From Pseudomonas sp. CCI4.2 (GTDB lineage Bacteria; Pseudomonadota; Gammaproteobacteria; Pseudomonadales; Pseudomonadaceae): DNA of 64,000 bases. The position numbers and the translations under genes are program-made. This document shows positions 8,542 through 17,002 of the stretch, piece by piece. The notes under the pieces were generated by a model. That model had not been told where the DNA came from and made no database searches. It worked only from the letters and a program-made list of their open reading frames with translations. The stretch's first letter is position 1. Each line of letters opens with the position of its first letter. The DNA is taken from the NCBI RefSeq assembly GCF_034350045.1, contig NZ_CP133781.1:3334501-3398500 (forward strand), read 5' to 3'.

Positions 8542-9609
8542 TCAGCAGATTCTAGGCAATTGCTCCCCAGTCAACCAATCCACGATCCGCCGTCCACCAA
8601 AGCGGGTCTGCATCTGCACGAACCCATGTGAGTCATCCAGAACAGTGCCGATGCGCACTGCGTTTTGGCCCAACGGATGGTTGCGCATGGCACGCAGCAA
8701 TGGTTCGGCGTCGACGTCAGAGCAAATGGCGACCAACTTGCCCTCGTTAGCAATGTACAGCGGGTCGAGCCCGAGCAGTTCACACGCGGCTTCAACCTGC
8801 GGCAGCACCGGGATCATCGCTTCGTCGAGCAACATCCCCACCCCAGATTGACCGGCAATTTCGTTCAAGGTTGTGGCCAACCCGCCCCGTGTCGGGTCGC
8901 GGAGCACGCGCAGTTCGGGAGCCGTTGCGAGCATATGGGCCACCAGTTCGTGCAACGCGATGCTGTCGGAAAGAATCTCGGTGTCGAATTCCAGCGCCTC
9001 GCGCTTGGACATGATCGCCACGCCGTGCTCACCGATGCTGCCGGAGAGCAAAATCGCGTCGCCAGGGCGAGCGCGATGGCCGCCGGTATTAACCCCCGCA
9101 GCGACTACGCCAATCCCGGTGGTGCTGATGAAGACGCCGTCGCCTTTGCCGCGCTCAACCACTTTGGTATCGCCGGTGACAATCGGTACACCGGCATCCC
9201 GGGAGGCGCGGGCCATGGACTCGACGATGCGCTTGAGGTCGGCCAAAGGATAGCCTTCCTCGATGATAAAGCTGGCGGACAGGTAGAGCGGGCGCGCGCC
9301 GGTCATGGCCACGTCGTTGACCGTGCCATGCACCGACAGGCTGCCGATGTCGCCGCCGGGAAAGAACAGCGGCGAGACCACGTGGGCGTCGGTGGCCATG
9401 ACCATGCGTTCGCCGGGGGCGAGTGCCGGGCTGAAGACGGCGCCGTCGTTGCCCTCACGCAGCCAAGCATTGTCGAAGGCGGCGACGAACAGTTCTTCGA
9501 TCAATTGCGCCGAAGCGCGGCCGCCCGCGCCGTGGCTCATGTCGATGCGTCCGTCGCGCAGGTTTAGGGGGCGGACATAGCCGCGCTTGACCGGGGAACG
9601 AGCGTTCAT
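8542..9609 (-). CDS. hypE: HypE, hydrogenase maturation factor
   Basis: A 355-residue HypE. It receives a carbamoyl group from HypF on its C-terminal cysteine and dehydrates it with ATP to a thiocyanate, the source of the two cyanide ligands of the [NiFe] centre. The essential C-terminal Cys is present (PRIC at the very end). The PurM-like ATP-binding fold is visible in MSHGAGGRASAQLIEELF near residue 24, the VTGDTKVVERGKGDG segment and RDPTRGGLATTLNEIA. It is the last gene of the hup-hyp run and overlaps hypD by four bases. Confidence 0.97.
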   Translation of the reverse strand: MNARSPVKRGYVRPLNLRDGRIDMSHGAGGRASAQLIEELFVAAFDNAWLREGNDGAVFSPALAPGERMVMATDAHVVSPLFFPGGDIGSLSVHGTVNDVAMTGARPLYLSASFIIEEGYPLADLKRIVESMARASRDAGVPIVTGDTKVVERGKGDGVFISTTGIGVVAAGVNTGGHRARPGDAILLSGSIGEHGVAIMSKREALEFDTEILSDSIALHELVAHMLATAPELRVLRDPTRGGLATTLNEIAGQSGVGMLLDEAMIPVLPQVEAACELLGLDPLYIANEGKLVAICSDVDAEPLLRAMRNHPLGQNAVRIGTVLDDSHGFVQMQTRFGGRRIVDWLTGEQLPRIC

Positions 9610-10745
9610 AAAGCGACCACCTCAATATCCTTGTAGCGCCCGTAGGCGTAATGCGCAGCGCACGCGCCTTCGTTGGACACCATGCACGAACCCATGGGGT
9701 TCTCCGGTGTACACACGGTGCCAAACAGGCGGCAATCGGTGGGCTTTTTCTGGCCCCGCAGAATTGCGCCGCACTCACAGGCTTTGTGGTCCGGCACCGC
9801 CTTATATTCCAGGCCAAAGCGCACTTCGGCGTCGTAGCGGGCGAAGGCCGGGCGAATACGCAGGGCGCTGAGCGGGACTTCGCCGAGACCGCGCCATTCG
9901 AAACTGGGACGTAGCTCGAACACTTCATCCATCAACGCCTGGGCACCGGTATTGCCATGGCGCCCGACTGCGCGGATGAACTCGTTCTCAACCTCGGCCC
10001 GGCCTTCGTTGACCTGGCGCACCAGCATCAAGATGGCTTGCATCACGTCCAGCGGCTCAAAACCGGCGATCACCACCGGCTTGCGGTACTGAAGGGCGAA
10101 GCCTTCATAAGGCGCCGAGCCAATGACGATGCTGACGTGCGCCGGGCCGATGAAACCGTCCAGCTCCACCGCCGACGCGGCGTCATGTTGCGGTGCGGCG
10201 AGGATGTGGGAGATCGCCGCCGGGGTCAGGACATGGCAGCAGAGCACGCTGAAGTTATCCAGATTACGTGCCGCCGCTTCGCGAATAATCAGCGCGGTGG
10301 GCGGGGTCGTGGTCTCAAAGCCAATGGCAAAGAACACCACCTGCCGTGATGGATTCGCTTCGGCAATTTTCAGCGCATCCAGCGGCGAATAGATCATGCG
10401 GATGTCAGCGCCGTGAGCCTTTGCCCGCAACAACGACAGACCTTCAGAGGCGGGCACGCGCAGGGTGTCGCCGTAGCTACAGAGGATCGCCCCGTCTTCC
10501 AGCGCCAGCTTGATCGCCAGGTCGATGCGACCAATCGGCAGCACGCAGACCGGGCAACCCGGACCGTGGATCATGCGCACGTTATCTGGCAGCAATTCGC
10601 TCACGCCATAGCGGGAAATCGCGTGGGTGTGGCCGCCGCAGAATTCCATGAACCGGTAGGCGCGGTCTGGGTGCGCTTCTTCGCGGATGCGGGCTGCGAT
10701 GCGTTGCGCCAACTCGCCGTCGCGGTATTCGTCGATGTACTTCAT
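9606..10745 (-). CDS. hypD: HypD, Fe-S protein for Fe(CN)2CO assembly
   Basis: A 379-residue HypD, the [4Fe-4S] scaffold that with HypC builds the Fe(CN)2CO unit of the hydrogenase. Conserved motifs are FMEFCGGHTHAISRYG (active cysteine), IHGPGCPVCVLP, FFAIGFETTTPPTA and the C-terminal cysteine set that binds the cluster, including CECGAILRG and ENPMGSCMVSNEGAC. It overlaps hypC and hypE by four bases each, so translation is coupled through hypCDE. Confidence 0.97.
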   Translation of the reverse strand: MKYIDEYRDGELAQRIAARIREEAHPDRAYRFMEFCGGHTHAISRYGVSELLPDNVRMIHGPGCPVCVLPIGRIDLAIKLALEDGAILCSYGDTLRVPASEGLSLLRAKAHGADIRMIYSPLDALKIAEANPSRQVVFFAIGFETTTPPTALIIREAAARNLDNFSVLCCHVLTPAAISHILAAPQHDAASAVELDGFIGPAHVSIVIGSAPYEGFALQYRKPVVIAGFEPLDVMQAILMLVRQVNEGRAEVENEFIRAVGRHGNTGAQALMDEVFELRPSFEWRGLGEVPLSALRIRPAFARYDAEVRFGLEYKAVPDHKACECGAILRGQKKPTDCRLFGTVCTPENPMGSCMVSNEGACAAHYAYGRYKDIEVVAL

Positions 10746-10975
10746 GAGGCTTCCGATTGCGCGCGGTTCAATTCGTCGAACATTTCCAGCGTGCGCTGGG
10801 CTTCTTCTGGATCAATCAAACCCAAGGCATAGCCGACATGGATAATCACGTAATCGCCGACCTGTGCTTCAGGCACCAGCGCCAAGGAGATTTCTTTGCG
10901 GATACCGCCGAGATCGACCAGCGCTGTGTCGACACCACGCAGTTCGATGACGCGGGCGGGAATGGCTAAGCACAT
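10742..10975 (-). CDS. hypC: HypC, hydrogenase assembly chaperone
   Basis: A 77-residue HypC. The N-terminal MCLAIPARV carries the invariant Cys2 that binds the iron unit and contacts the large-subunit precursor; VGDYVIIHVGYALG is the family core. It acts with HypD during assembly and then escorts the cofactor to the large subunit. The start is fixed by the MC requirement. It overlaps the end of hypF by ten bases and hypD by four. A paralogue, HupF, is encoded at 16642-17001. Confidence 0.97.
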   Translation of the reverse strand: MCLAIPARVIELRGVDTALVDLGGIRKEISLALVPEAQVGDYVIIHVGYALGLIDPEEAQRTLEMFDELNRAQSEAS

Positions 10976-12126
10976 GGGAGTTCCTCCAGCGGCGGGGCCG
11001 CTTGGCTTTCAAATTCGGGCCAGTGGGCGGCGATCCAGCCTTGGCCGAGGGCCAGACCGGCATCGCCGCAGGACACGCTGTGCGCGCTAAACACCTGCAC
11101 GCCCTCGGCGCCAAGCAGGTGAGTAAGGCGCGCACTGAGCAGGCGGTTGGCGAAGCAGCCGCCACCGAGCACCACCGGCAAATTTCCAGGTTTTTGCAGC
11201 ACCCAGTCTGCCAAAGCGGCGGCCAGCGCCAGATGGAACACGGCGGCTCCTTCGGCACTGCGGCCATGATCGGCCAAATCGAACAGTCGGGAGAGTAACC
11301 GGCACAGATCCAGCACGCCGTCAGACTGAATCCGCCATAGACCGTCGACGACCGGGTCGGCGTTCAGCGCCAAGTATTCGGTGGCCACACGCTCCAGCGC
11401 GATGGCCGCTTCGGCTTCCGCTTGCTGGCGCACACTGAGGCCAAGAATGCCCGCAGCCGCGTCGAACCAGCGCCCCGCGCCGCTGCTCGGCGGGCAATTG
11501 AGCTCACGGCGGAGCATGCCGGCGACGGTGCCAGCGCTTTGCTCACCCACCAGCGGACCCAGGCGCGGGGTGATTTCCGCGTCGCGGCCCAACAGGTGCA
11601 GCGAGGCGGCGGTCAAGCGCCACGGTTCACGGGCGGCGATGTCGCCACCCGGCAACGGCAGCGGCAGCAGATGACCAAGCCGACGCCAAGCGTGAGGCCC
11701 GACCCACAGTAACTCGCCGCCCCAAGCGGCGCCGTCACTGCCCAAGCCAACACCGTCCAGTGCCAGACCCATCACCGGCCCGTCGAGCCCATGTTCGGCC
11801 ATCAACGCGGCAACGTGGGCGTGGTGATGCTGAACCGCCAGCGCCGGTACATCCAGCCGCTCGGCCAGGCTCACGGCCAGTTGTGAACTGTAGAAATCCG
11901 GGTGCAGGTCATGGGCGACCGCGCACGGGGTCGTCTCGGCCAGTGTCAGCAGACGTTCCAACGACGCTTCAAGGTCCAGGCAACTTTGCGGATCGCCCAG
12001 ATCACCATGGACCGGCGACCACAGCACCTGATCGTGCTGGAGTAAACACGCGGCGTTTTTCAGCCAGGCACCGCAGGCCAATACCGGTGGCCAGACGTTC
12101 ATGTTCGCAAGTTTTTGGCTGCGCAC
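10966..12126 (-). CDS. hypF: HypF, short form with carbamoyltransferase domain only
   Basis: A 386-residue protein matching only the C-terminal Kae1-like carbamoyltransferase half of HypF. The metal motif HHHAHVAALMAEHG, the LALDGVGLGSDGAAWGGE segment and GGGCFANRLLSARL are present. The acylphosphatase domain, the two zinc-finger motifs and the YrdC-like domain of full HypF (about 750 residues) are absent. A similar short HypF1 exists in Ralstonia eutropha, so it may still function. The start is a GTG two bases after the hypB stop; an in-frame ATG lies at 12102. The product should transfer carbamoyl to HypE. Confidence 0.9.
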   Translation of the reverse strand: MRSQKLANMNVWPPVLACGAWLKNAACLLQHDQVLWSPVHGDLGDPQSCLDLEASLERLLTLAETTPCAVAHDLHPDFYSSQLAVSLAERLDVPALAVQHHHAHVAALMAEHGLDGPVMGLALDGVGLGSDGAAWGGELLWVGPHAWRRLGHLLPLPLPGGDIAAREPWRLTAASLHLLGRDAEITPRLGPLVGEQSAGTVAGMLRRELNCPPSSGAGRWFDAAAGILGLSVRQQAEAEAAIALERVATEYLALNADPVVDGLWRIQSDGVLDLCRLLSRLFDLADHGRSAEGAAVFHLALAAALADWVLQKPGNLPVVLGGGCFANRLLSARLTHLLGAEGVQVFSAHSVSCGDAGLALGQGWIAAHWPEFESQAAPPLEELPCA

Positions 12127-12127
12127 G

Positions 12128-13114
12128 TCAGACGCCCTCGGCCGGCGCCTTTAGCGCGGCCAGTTCGGCTTCCAGCGCGGCAATGCGCGCCGCTCGGCGA
12201 TCCATTTTTGGCGCGCCGGCCAGCAACCAGTCGATCCAGGCATCCAGGCCGGTGCCGTCACGGGCGCTGAGCTGAATGATCTGCAACTGCGGATTGACCT
12301 GATGGGCGTAGTCCAGGCAGCGCTGCACATCGAAGTCCAGGTGCGGCAACAGGTCGATCTTGTTGAGAATCATCAATTGCGCGGCGGCGAACATGTCCGG
12401 GTACTTGAGCGGTTTGTCCTCGCCTTCGGTGACCGACAAAATCGCGACTTTGCCGGCTTCGCCAAGGTCCCACAGTGCCGGGCACACCAAATTGCCGACG
12501 TTCTCGATGAACAAAATGCCCGCAGGCTCGCCCGGGGTTTTTGGCTGATGGTTATGCGCGTGATGATTCGTAAGCAGCGGGGCTTTGGCGTGATGATGCT
12601 CGTGGCCTGCGGCATGCAGTTCATCGTGCAGCGGCAGGCGCGCATAGGCTTGGGTGATCATCCGCGCGTCCAGGTGGCAACCCTTGCCGGTGTTGATCTG
12701 GATCGCCGCCACCCCGGTTTCGCGGATGCGCTCGGCGTCGTGACGGGTCTGTTGGTCGCCTTCGATCACCGCCAAGGGCAGCCCGGACTGGCGTGCGCGC
12801 AGGGCCAACAGCGTGGCGCACAACAGCGTGGTTTTCCCCGAGCCGGGGCTGGACACCAGGTTGAGCGCCAACACGCCATGGGCGGTGAAGTTCTGCCGAT
12901 TGCGGGCGGCGTGGCGGTCGTTCTCGCCGAGCACATCTTGTTCGATGCGGATCGTGCGTGCCTGGCTCAAGCCGGGCACTGAAACCCGCGCTTCGCCCGC
13001 GCCGTAATGCAGATCGCCAGTGGCGTCTACCTGCACGTCGCTATCGGGGGCTGCTTCGTTGCTTGGGTCTTGCTCGTGTGAATGGCCGGTACCGCAGCCG
13101 CAGACGACGCACAT
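12128..13114 (-). CDS. hypB: HypB, nickel-insertion GTPase
   Basis: A 328-residue HypB that delivers nickel to the large subunit using GTP. The N-terminal metal motif CVVCGCG is at 2-8, the P-loop [11 protein letters not shown] at 88-98, the G-domain metal residues C146-H147 and C211, and the guanine motif NKID near 251. Unusually, about 35 residues with ten histidines (163-190) are inserted between LPL and ILFIENVG inside the G-domain. Histidine-rich stretches in other HypB proteins sit near the N-terminus. A long Ala-rich helix closes the protein. It lies between hypA and hypF. Confidence 0.95.
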   Translation of the reverse strand: MCVVCGCGTGHSHEQDPSNEAAPDSDVQVDATGDLHYGAGEARVSVPGLSQARTIRIEQDVLGENDRHAARNRQNFTAHGVLALNLVSSPGSGKTTLLCATLLALRARQSGLPLAVIEGDQQTRHDAERIRETGVAAIQINTGKGCHLDARMITQAYARLPLHDELHAAGHEHHHAKAPLLTNHHAHNHQPKTPGEPAGILFIENVGNLVCPALWDLGEAGKVAILSVTEGEDKPLKYPDMFAAAQLMILNKIDLLPHLDFDVQRCLDYAHQVNPQLQIIQLSARDGTGLDAWIDWLLAGAPKMDRRAARIAALEAELAALKAPAEGV

Positions 13115-13149
13115 GGCGTTTCTCCAGATTTCTAATCAGAAATCAAATG

Positions 13150-13497
13150 TCAGTGATCCTCGACCTGGAGGTCGAGGATGCGTAATTCGGTGCCGCCGGT
13201 AGGCTGCAACCAGAAGCCGCCGCAGGTCGGGCAAGGTGCGCCGCGTTCGACCAAGGGCACGCTGGCGGCGCAGTCCAGGCACCAGGCCTGACCGTGGGGT
13301 TCTTCGATATCGATCTGTGCGCCGGCCAACAAAGTGCCCGGCGCCAATGCTTCGAGGGCGAAACGCAGCGCATGCACTTCGACCCCGGCCAATTTTCCGG
13401 CTTCAAGGCGCAAACGGCTGACGCGCACGAACGGATCGGCCGCCGCTGCTGCTTCCACAGCACTAAGAATGCCGCCCGCCAGACTCAATTCATGCAT
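13150..13497 (-). CDS. hypA: HypA, nickel metallochaperone
   Basis: A 115-residue HypA. The N-terminal MHELSLAGGIL contains His2, the nickel ligand, and the zinc site is CLDCAASV with CPTCGGFWLQ, giving two CxxC pairs. It works with HypB to insert nickel into HupL. The gene overlaps the 3' end of hupK by eight bases and is followed by hypB after about 35 bases. Confidence 0.95.
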   Translation of the reverse strand: MHELSLAGGILSAVEAAAAADPFVRVSRLRLEAGKLAGVEVHALRFALEALAPGTLLAGAQIDIEEPHGQAWCLDCAASVPLVERGAPCPTCGGFWLQPTGGTELRILDLQVEDH

Positions 13498-14584
13498 GGC
13501 TGGGTTCCTGGGTGGTTGTCCGGTCTGTTTTCAGCCCGGTTTCCATCGTAAACGCGATGCAGGGATCGAAGGCCGCCATCAATAACTCGGCCTGGCGCTG
13601 GCTGCGTGGATCGTCACTGGGTAACGATGATAGCGCCTGGGACAGAGCGCCCTGCGGGTGCATGTTCCATTCGGTGGGCGCAACGATTTGATAGTCGCTG
13701 ATCTTTACGCCGTCGCCGTGACACTCCAGACATACCCGATGCAGCAACAGACCGCGAGCGGTTTCGCTCCAGGCCAAGGCTTCGCCCGTATCCAAGGCCA
13801 GTGCGCCAAGCGCCGGGGCGCGGGCATCGGGCAGCGACAGTCGGGCCAGTTCGGCGACCCGCGCGCCCAGTCTTAGCCAGGCGGTGCTGTAGCGTTCGGG
13901 ATGGGGCTCACCCAATCGTGTCCAGCTGCCAGTTTCACGGGGTTGGTTGTTGAATTCGGGGCGCAGGGCAAAATCGGCGCAACGACTCAGGCTCTCGGCC
14001 ACGGCGTGCAGCGCTGGGGTGTCGTTGATCAGTTGCAGCGCCTGCACCGGTAAATTCATGGTTTGTGCGTCTTCGCGGCAGTGGGCGAGGGCGCGGCTTA
14101 GCCAGTGGTCCTTGCGCGAGGTCCATTCCAGCAACGTGCGTTGGGGATCTTCTTCCCAGTGTTCTAGCCATGCGCGTACCGGGCCGCCGAGCCACAGACT
14201 CATGGTGGCTTCGGGCGCTTGATCCCAGGCCCGCAGTTCAACCGGCGAGCAGCGTTCAGCGCTGGGGTCAAGCAGCGGCGACCAGTTCAGCACGATACGC
14301 CGTAGGTGCTCACGGCGAGTCTCGGCCAACAACGCCTGGCTTGCGCCCCAACTGGCTTGGGCTTCACCCTGCAATGCCGCGTTAACGGCCAGTTGCGCAG
14401 TCAACCCATGGGCCTGACCGCACAGGCTGTAAAGCAACGGCAGACGTTGAGCCGCGGCCTCAGGAGGTTGGCCGCGCAGTAAACGGGCGGCCAGCAGTGG
14501 GCGCCCACCGATGATCGACGGCTGCTGGCCCGGTCGGATTCTGAGTGAACCGCCGAGTCCCGACAGGTTGTTGGCTGCTGTCAT
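13490..14584 (-). CDS. hupK: HupK/HoxV, hydrogenase cofactor assembly scaffold
   Basis: A 364-residue protein related to the hydrogenase large subunit but without full nickel ligands. It keeps a partial N-terminal motif (LLYSLCGQAHGL) and a C-terminal DPCIAFTMET instead of DPCxxCxxH. The segment ISDYQIVAPTEWNMHP resembles the large-subunit C-terminal domain. HoxV proteins are proposed to hold the Fe(CN)2CO unit before transfer to the large subunit. It overlaps hupJ by four bases and hypA by eight. Confidence 0.85.
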   Translation of the reverse strand: MTAANNLSGLGGSLRIRPGQQPSIIGGRPLLAARLLRGQPPEAAAQRLPLLYSLCGQAHGLTAQLAVNAALQGEAQASWGASQALLAETRREHLRRIVLNWSPLLDPSAERCSPVELRAWDQAPEATMSLWLGGPVRAWLEHWEEDPQRTLLEWTSRKDHWLSRALAHCREDAQTMNLPVQALQLINDTPALHAVAESLSRCADFALRPEFNNQPRETGSWTRLGEPHPERYSTAWLRLGARVAELARLSLPDARAPALGALALDTGEALAWSETARGLLLHRVCLECHGDGVKISDYQIVAPTEWNMHPQGALSQALSSLPSDDPRSQRQAELLMAAFDPCIAFTMETGLKTDRTTTQEPSHA

Positions 14585-15090
14585 TGCAGATCACCGGACA
14601 GGCGGCCGAACAGCAGCGACCGACGACTGAGCGCTGGATGCGGCTGCGGCTTCTCTTCTTCTACGGGGCCGCGCAACAGCAGTAGCACCTGTTCGGCCGT
14701 GGCACGGGCGGCCGCTTGATCCGCGAACTCAAAAACTGGCGAAAACAACGAGCAGCTTTCGTAGGTGCCGAAGTCTTCATCGACTGCACCAATGAACGTC
14801 AGGTGTTGGCCACCGAACAGATGTTCACGGGAGGCGCCTTGGGCCAAGGGTGCACTCAAGGCTGGGGCCAACCACATCAGGTTCATGAACCAGGGCGTGA
14901 TCAGAATCCCGAGCACCCCGCAGGACGCGTCTTCACTGGCAATCTGCGTGGAAAAACCGACGGCCTCGACCTCCAATACCGGATTGAGAAAGGGCAGGCC
15001 GCGCATTCGAGTGTCGGCGATATCCCGGAAATGGGCGGCCAATTCCTCACCGCGCAACTGCGCTGTGTCGGGCAATTCAGTCTGCGTCAT
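14581..15090 (-). CDS. hupJ: HupJ/HoxT, hydrogenase assembly chaperone (HybE family)
   Basis: A 169-residue HybE-family protein needed for small-subunit maturation under oxygen. Recognisable stretches are RMRGLPFLNPVLEVEAVGF, GILITPWFMNLMWL and YESCSLFSPVFEFADQA. The frame is open further upstream to 15288, but that part overlaps the rubredoxin gene and has no protein-like character, so I used the ATG at 15090, which overlaps the hupI end by 14 bases. The next gene, hupK, overlaps by four bases. Confidence 0.88.
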   Translation of the reverse strand: MTQTELPDTAQLRGEELAAHFRDIADTRMRGLPFLNPVLEVEAVGFSTQIASEDASCGVLGILITPWFMNLMWLAPALSAPLAQGASREHLFGGQHLTFIGAVDEDFGTYESCSLFSPVFEFADQAAARATAEQVLLLLRGPVEEEKPQPHPALSRRSLLFGRLSGDLQ

Positions 15091-15307
15091 TGAGCACCAT
15101 GAACTGCTCGGCGGCGCCGTCGCAGTTCGGGCAGCACCAATGGTCCGGCAAGGCGGAAAACGGCGTGCCGGGCTCAATTTGCCACACCGGATCACCGTCC
15201 TTCGGGTCGTACACCCACCAGCAGATCTTGCACTCCAGGCGAGTGTCATCGCTGATGCGAGTGGAATCGCCTCGGTAGCTGCCTTCAAAGCTGGGTCTGT
15301 CCGTCAT
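15077..15307 (-). CDS. hupI: HupI/HoxR, rubredoxin
   Basis: A 76-residue rubredoxin. The iron site is formed by LECKICWWVYD and HWCCPNCDGA, giving two CxxC pairs. HoxR helps build the unusual proximal Fe-S cluster of oxygen-tolerant hydrogenases under air. The ATG at 15307 begins one base after the hupH stop, with GAAGGG upstream; the frame extends ten codons further but that would overlap hupH. Confidence 0.93.
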   Translation of the reverse strand: MTDRPSFEGSYRGDSTRISDDTRLECKICWWVYDPKDGDPVWQIEPGTPFSALPDHWCCPNCDGAAEQFMVLNDAD

Positions 15308-15308
15308 G

Positions 15309-16151
15309 TCACTGCCCTTCAAACCATTGGATAACATCTTCGAAACGTTCCAGCGAATCGCTGAGGTCTTCCGGCGCTGCGCAGATCACTTCTGGCAGGT
15401 CGGTGATCTCGATGGTGTCGAGAATGAGCGCATCCTGGGAATTGAAGTACGTGACGCGCCAGCAGTTGTGGATCAGGGTGCTGCTGATCCGGCAATTGCC
15501 GTAACCACGCGCCAATGCCCGCACTGGGCCGACCGGCAAACACACGTCGAGGAAACCAATGTCTTGCTCGGACAACGGCAGCAGCGTCAGGTTGATCACA
15601 TGGGCCGGGCTGCCGGGTTGCCAGTGCTGAGTCTGGTCTTCGATCTCGGTGAGAATCGCCGGAGCGTTCATCACGCCCATCGGCAGCGCAGACCGGATAT
15701 CAAAGGCTGCTGGCTGGGCTGCGTTACGGGCAACGCTGCGCAGTTGTGCGGGGGCGGCACCGACCTCGACATAATCTTGGCCTTCACCATAGAGGCGCCA
15801 GACCCCAGCGAAGATCGACTCCTGAATCCGCAACGGCGGTTCCACGACCAGCATGATGCTGACTTCGCCTTCACCGAGCAGTTGATCCAGCAGCGTGCGA
15901 TCACCGACTTCAAGCCCGCTCAAATCGAGGCTTTCTGTTGCTTCACCGCGGTTGCAGGCATACAGCCGGTGCAGAAGGTCTTGCAACGCCTGACGTGCGC
16001 CGGGCAATTCGTCCAATTCTTCCGGCTCGGGCAGTATCGGCGCGCTGTGGGTGTACATGCCTTGGGGCATGCTGATGTATTCGAGGACTTCCTCTTCCAC
16101 TTGGGAGCCGGGACCGAGATCGACCAGCGGAATATACATTTGCGGGGCCAT
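15309..16151 (-). CDS. hupH: HupH/HoxQ, small-subunit assembly protein
   Basis: A 280-residue HupH/HoxQ protein, a cytoplasmic chaperone that with HoxO keeps the small-subunit precursor from export until its Fe-S clusters are in place. Family stretches are VLEYISMPQGMYTH near the start, the QALQDLLHRL helix and ARGYGNCRISSTLIHNCWRV near residue 230. The ATG at 16151 has a perfect GGAGGAA upstream, so it is preferred over the start eight codons earlier. It lies 14 bases after hupG. Confidence 0.92.
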   Translation of the reverse strand: MAPQMYIPLVDLGPGSQVEEEVLEYISMPQGMYTHSAPILPEPEELDELPGARQALQDLLHRLYACNRGEATESLDLSGLEVGDRTLLDQLLGEGEVSIMLVVEPPLRIQESIFAGVWRLYGEGQDYVEVGAAPAQLRSVARNAAQPAAFDIRSALPMGVMNAPAILTEIEDQTQHWQPGSPAHVINLTLLPLSEQDIGFLDVCLPVGPVRALARGYGNCRISSTLIHNCWRVTYFNSQDALILDTIEITDLPEVICAAPEDLSDSLERFEDVIQWFEGQ

Positions 16152-16165
16152 AGGCGTTCCTCCGT

Positions 16166-16645
16166 TCACTGGCAACCACCGGTAGCGCCAGGCGTTTCGG
16201 CGAACAGGGGGATGCGGGCATTGCTCTGGGCCAAGGCTTTATCAGCCAGGCTCAGGTATTCGTCCCAGTCGTGCATGCCGTCGATGGTAGTGACGTAACC
16301 GCCGTCGCGCAGCCAGACCAAGGTCGGCCAGCGGCGCAGGGCAAAACGTGCCGCGATGGCTTCTTCTTCCGCGCGATGAACGACACCCAGCCGCAAGGTG
16401 CAGCCGTGGCGGCGGGACACTTCCTGGCGCAGTTCGGGCAAGACCACCGCCACGTCCAGGGATTCAGGGTGGCGCACCGGGTCGCCACACAGCAGCAACA
16501 GACAGTTGCCGCCCAGGGCGAGCCAGGCGTCGAGGTTCTCGCAGCCAATCCAGCTGGCGTCGAATTGCTCCACCAGCCGCGTGATCAGCGCAGGGATGGC
16601 CGGCGTGACAGGGATGGGCGCCATGAAAGCGGCGGATTCACTCAT
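16166..16645 (-). CDS. hupG: HupG/HoxO, thioredoxin-fold small-subunit chaperone
   Basis: A 159-residue HyaE/HupG-type protein with a thioredoxin fold but no CxxC pair. The stretch CLLLLCGDPVRHPESLDVAV and a terminal RWPTLVWLRDGGYVTTI with IDGMHDWDEYL are typical. It binds the Tat signal of the small subunit during maturation. It overlaps hupF by four bases and sits before hupH. Confidence 0.9.
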   Translation of the reverse strand: MSESAAFMAPIPVTPAIPALITRLVEQFDASWIGCENLDAWLALGGNCLLLLCGDPVRHPESLDVAVVLPELRQEVSRRHGCTLRLGVVHRAEEEAIAARFALRRWPTLVWLRDGGYVTTIDGMHDWDEYLSLADKALAQSNARIPLFAETPGATGGCQ

Positions 16646-17001
16646 GTGGATTCCTTGAGGTTGGGCCGCACGGGCGCAGCAGCGATGGGTGATTGGCCCA
16701 ACAGGGTGGCGAGCTGTTCAGCGTTCATCGCTGAAGGCAGGCTGAAGCCGGGCGCGGTGTCCGGCTCCGGCGCGTTGCCGAACATGGCCGATTCAAGCAT
16801 GACCAGGGTCGAGTCGATTTCTGCCGCCCGCTGTGGGTCGAGGCGTTCGCGGGCGGCGTCGAGAAAGATCAGCAACCAGTCATCGACCTCGCAGGTGCCG
16901 ACCAGCGAGGTGTCAATGAGCCGGTCCCGGCCGTGGCGGTCGCGGCACACGGAAGAGCCAAGGTTGGCACTTACCACTTGCATGGGCAGTCCGATGCACA
17001 T
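16642..17001 (-). CDS. hupF: HupF/HoxL, HypC-family chaperone for the uptake hydrogenase
   Basis: A 119-residue HypC paralogue with the essential MCIGLPMQVV start. It is longer than HypC through an additional C-terminal tail of about 45 residues (from EPDTAPGFSLP). In Rhizobium, HupF protects the large subunit in air. The start is set by the required Cys2; the ATG comes one base after the hupD stop. It overlaps hupG by four bases. Confidence 0.93.
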   Translation of the reverse strand: MCIGLPMQVVSANLGSSVCRDRHGRDRLIDTSLVGTCEVDDWLLIFLDAARERLDPQRAAEIDSTLVMLESAMFGNAPEPDTAPGFSLPSAMNAEQLATLLGQSPIAAAPVRPNLKEST

Positions 17002-17002
17002 A

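Noticed and set aside
8665..9567. 300-codon open frame antisense to hypE
   Set aside because: It is the mirror of a clear HypE gene in a GC-rich region, where long antisense frames are expected; composition is rich in Gly, Ala, His and Arg without motifs.
15091..15288. Upstream extension of the hupJ frame
   Set aside because: It overlaps the rubredoxin gene entirely and lacks protein-like sequence; the ATG at 15090 fits the family length.
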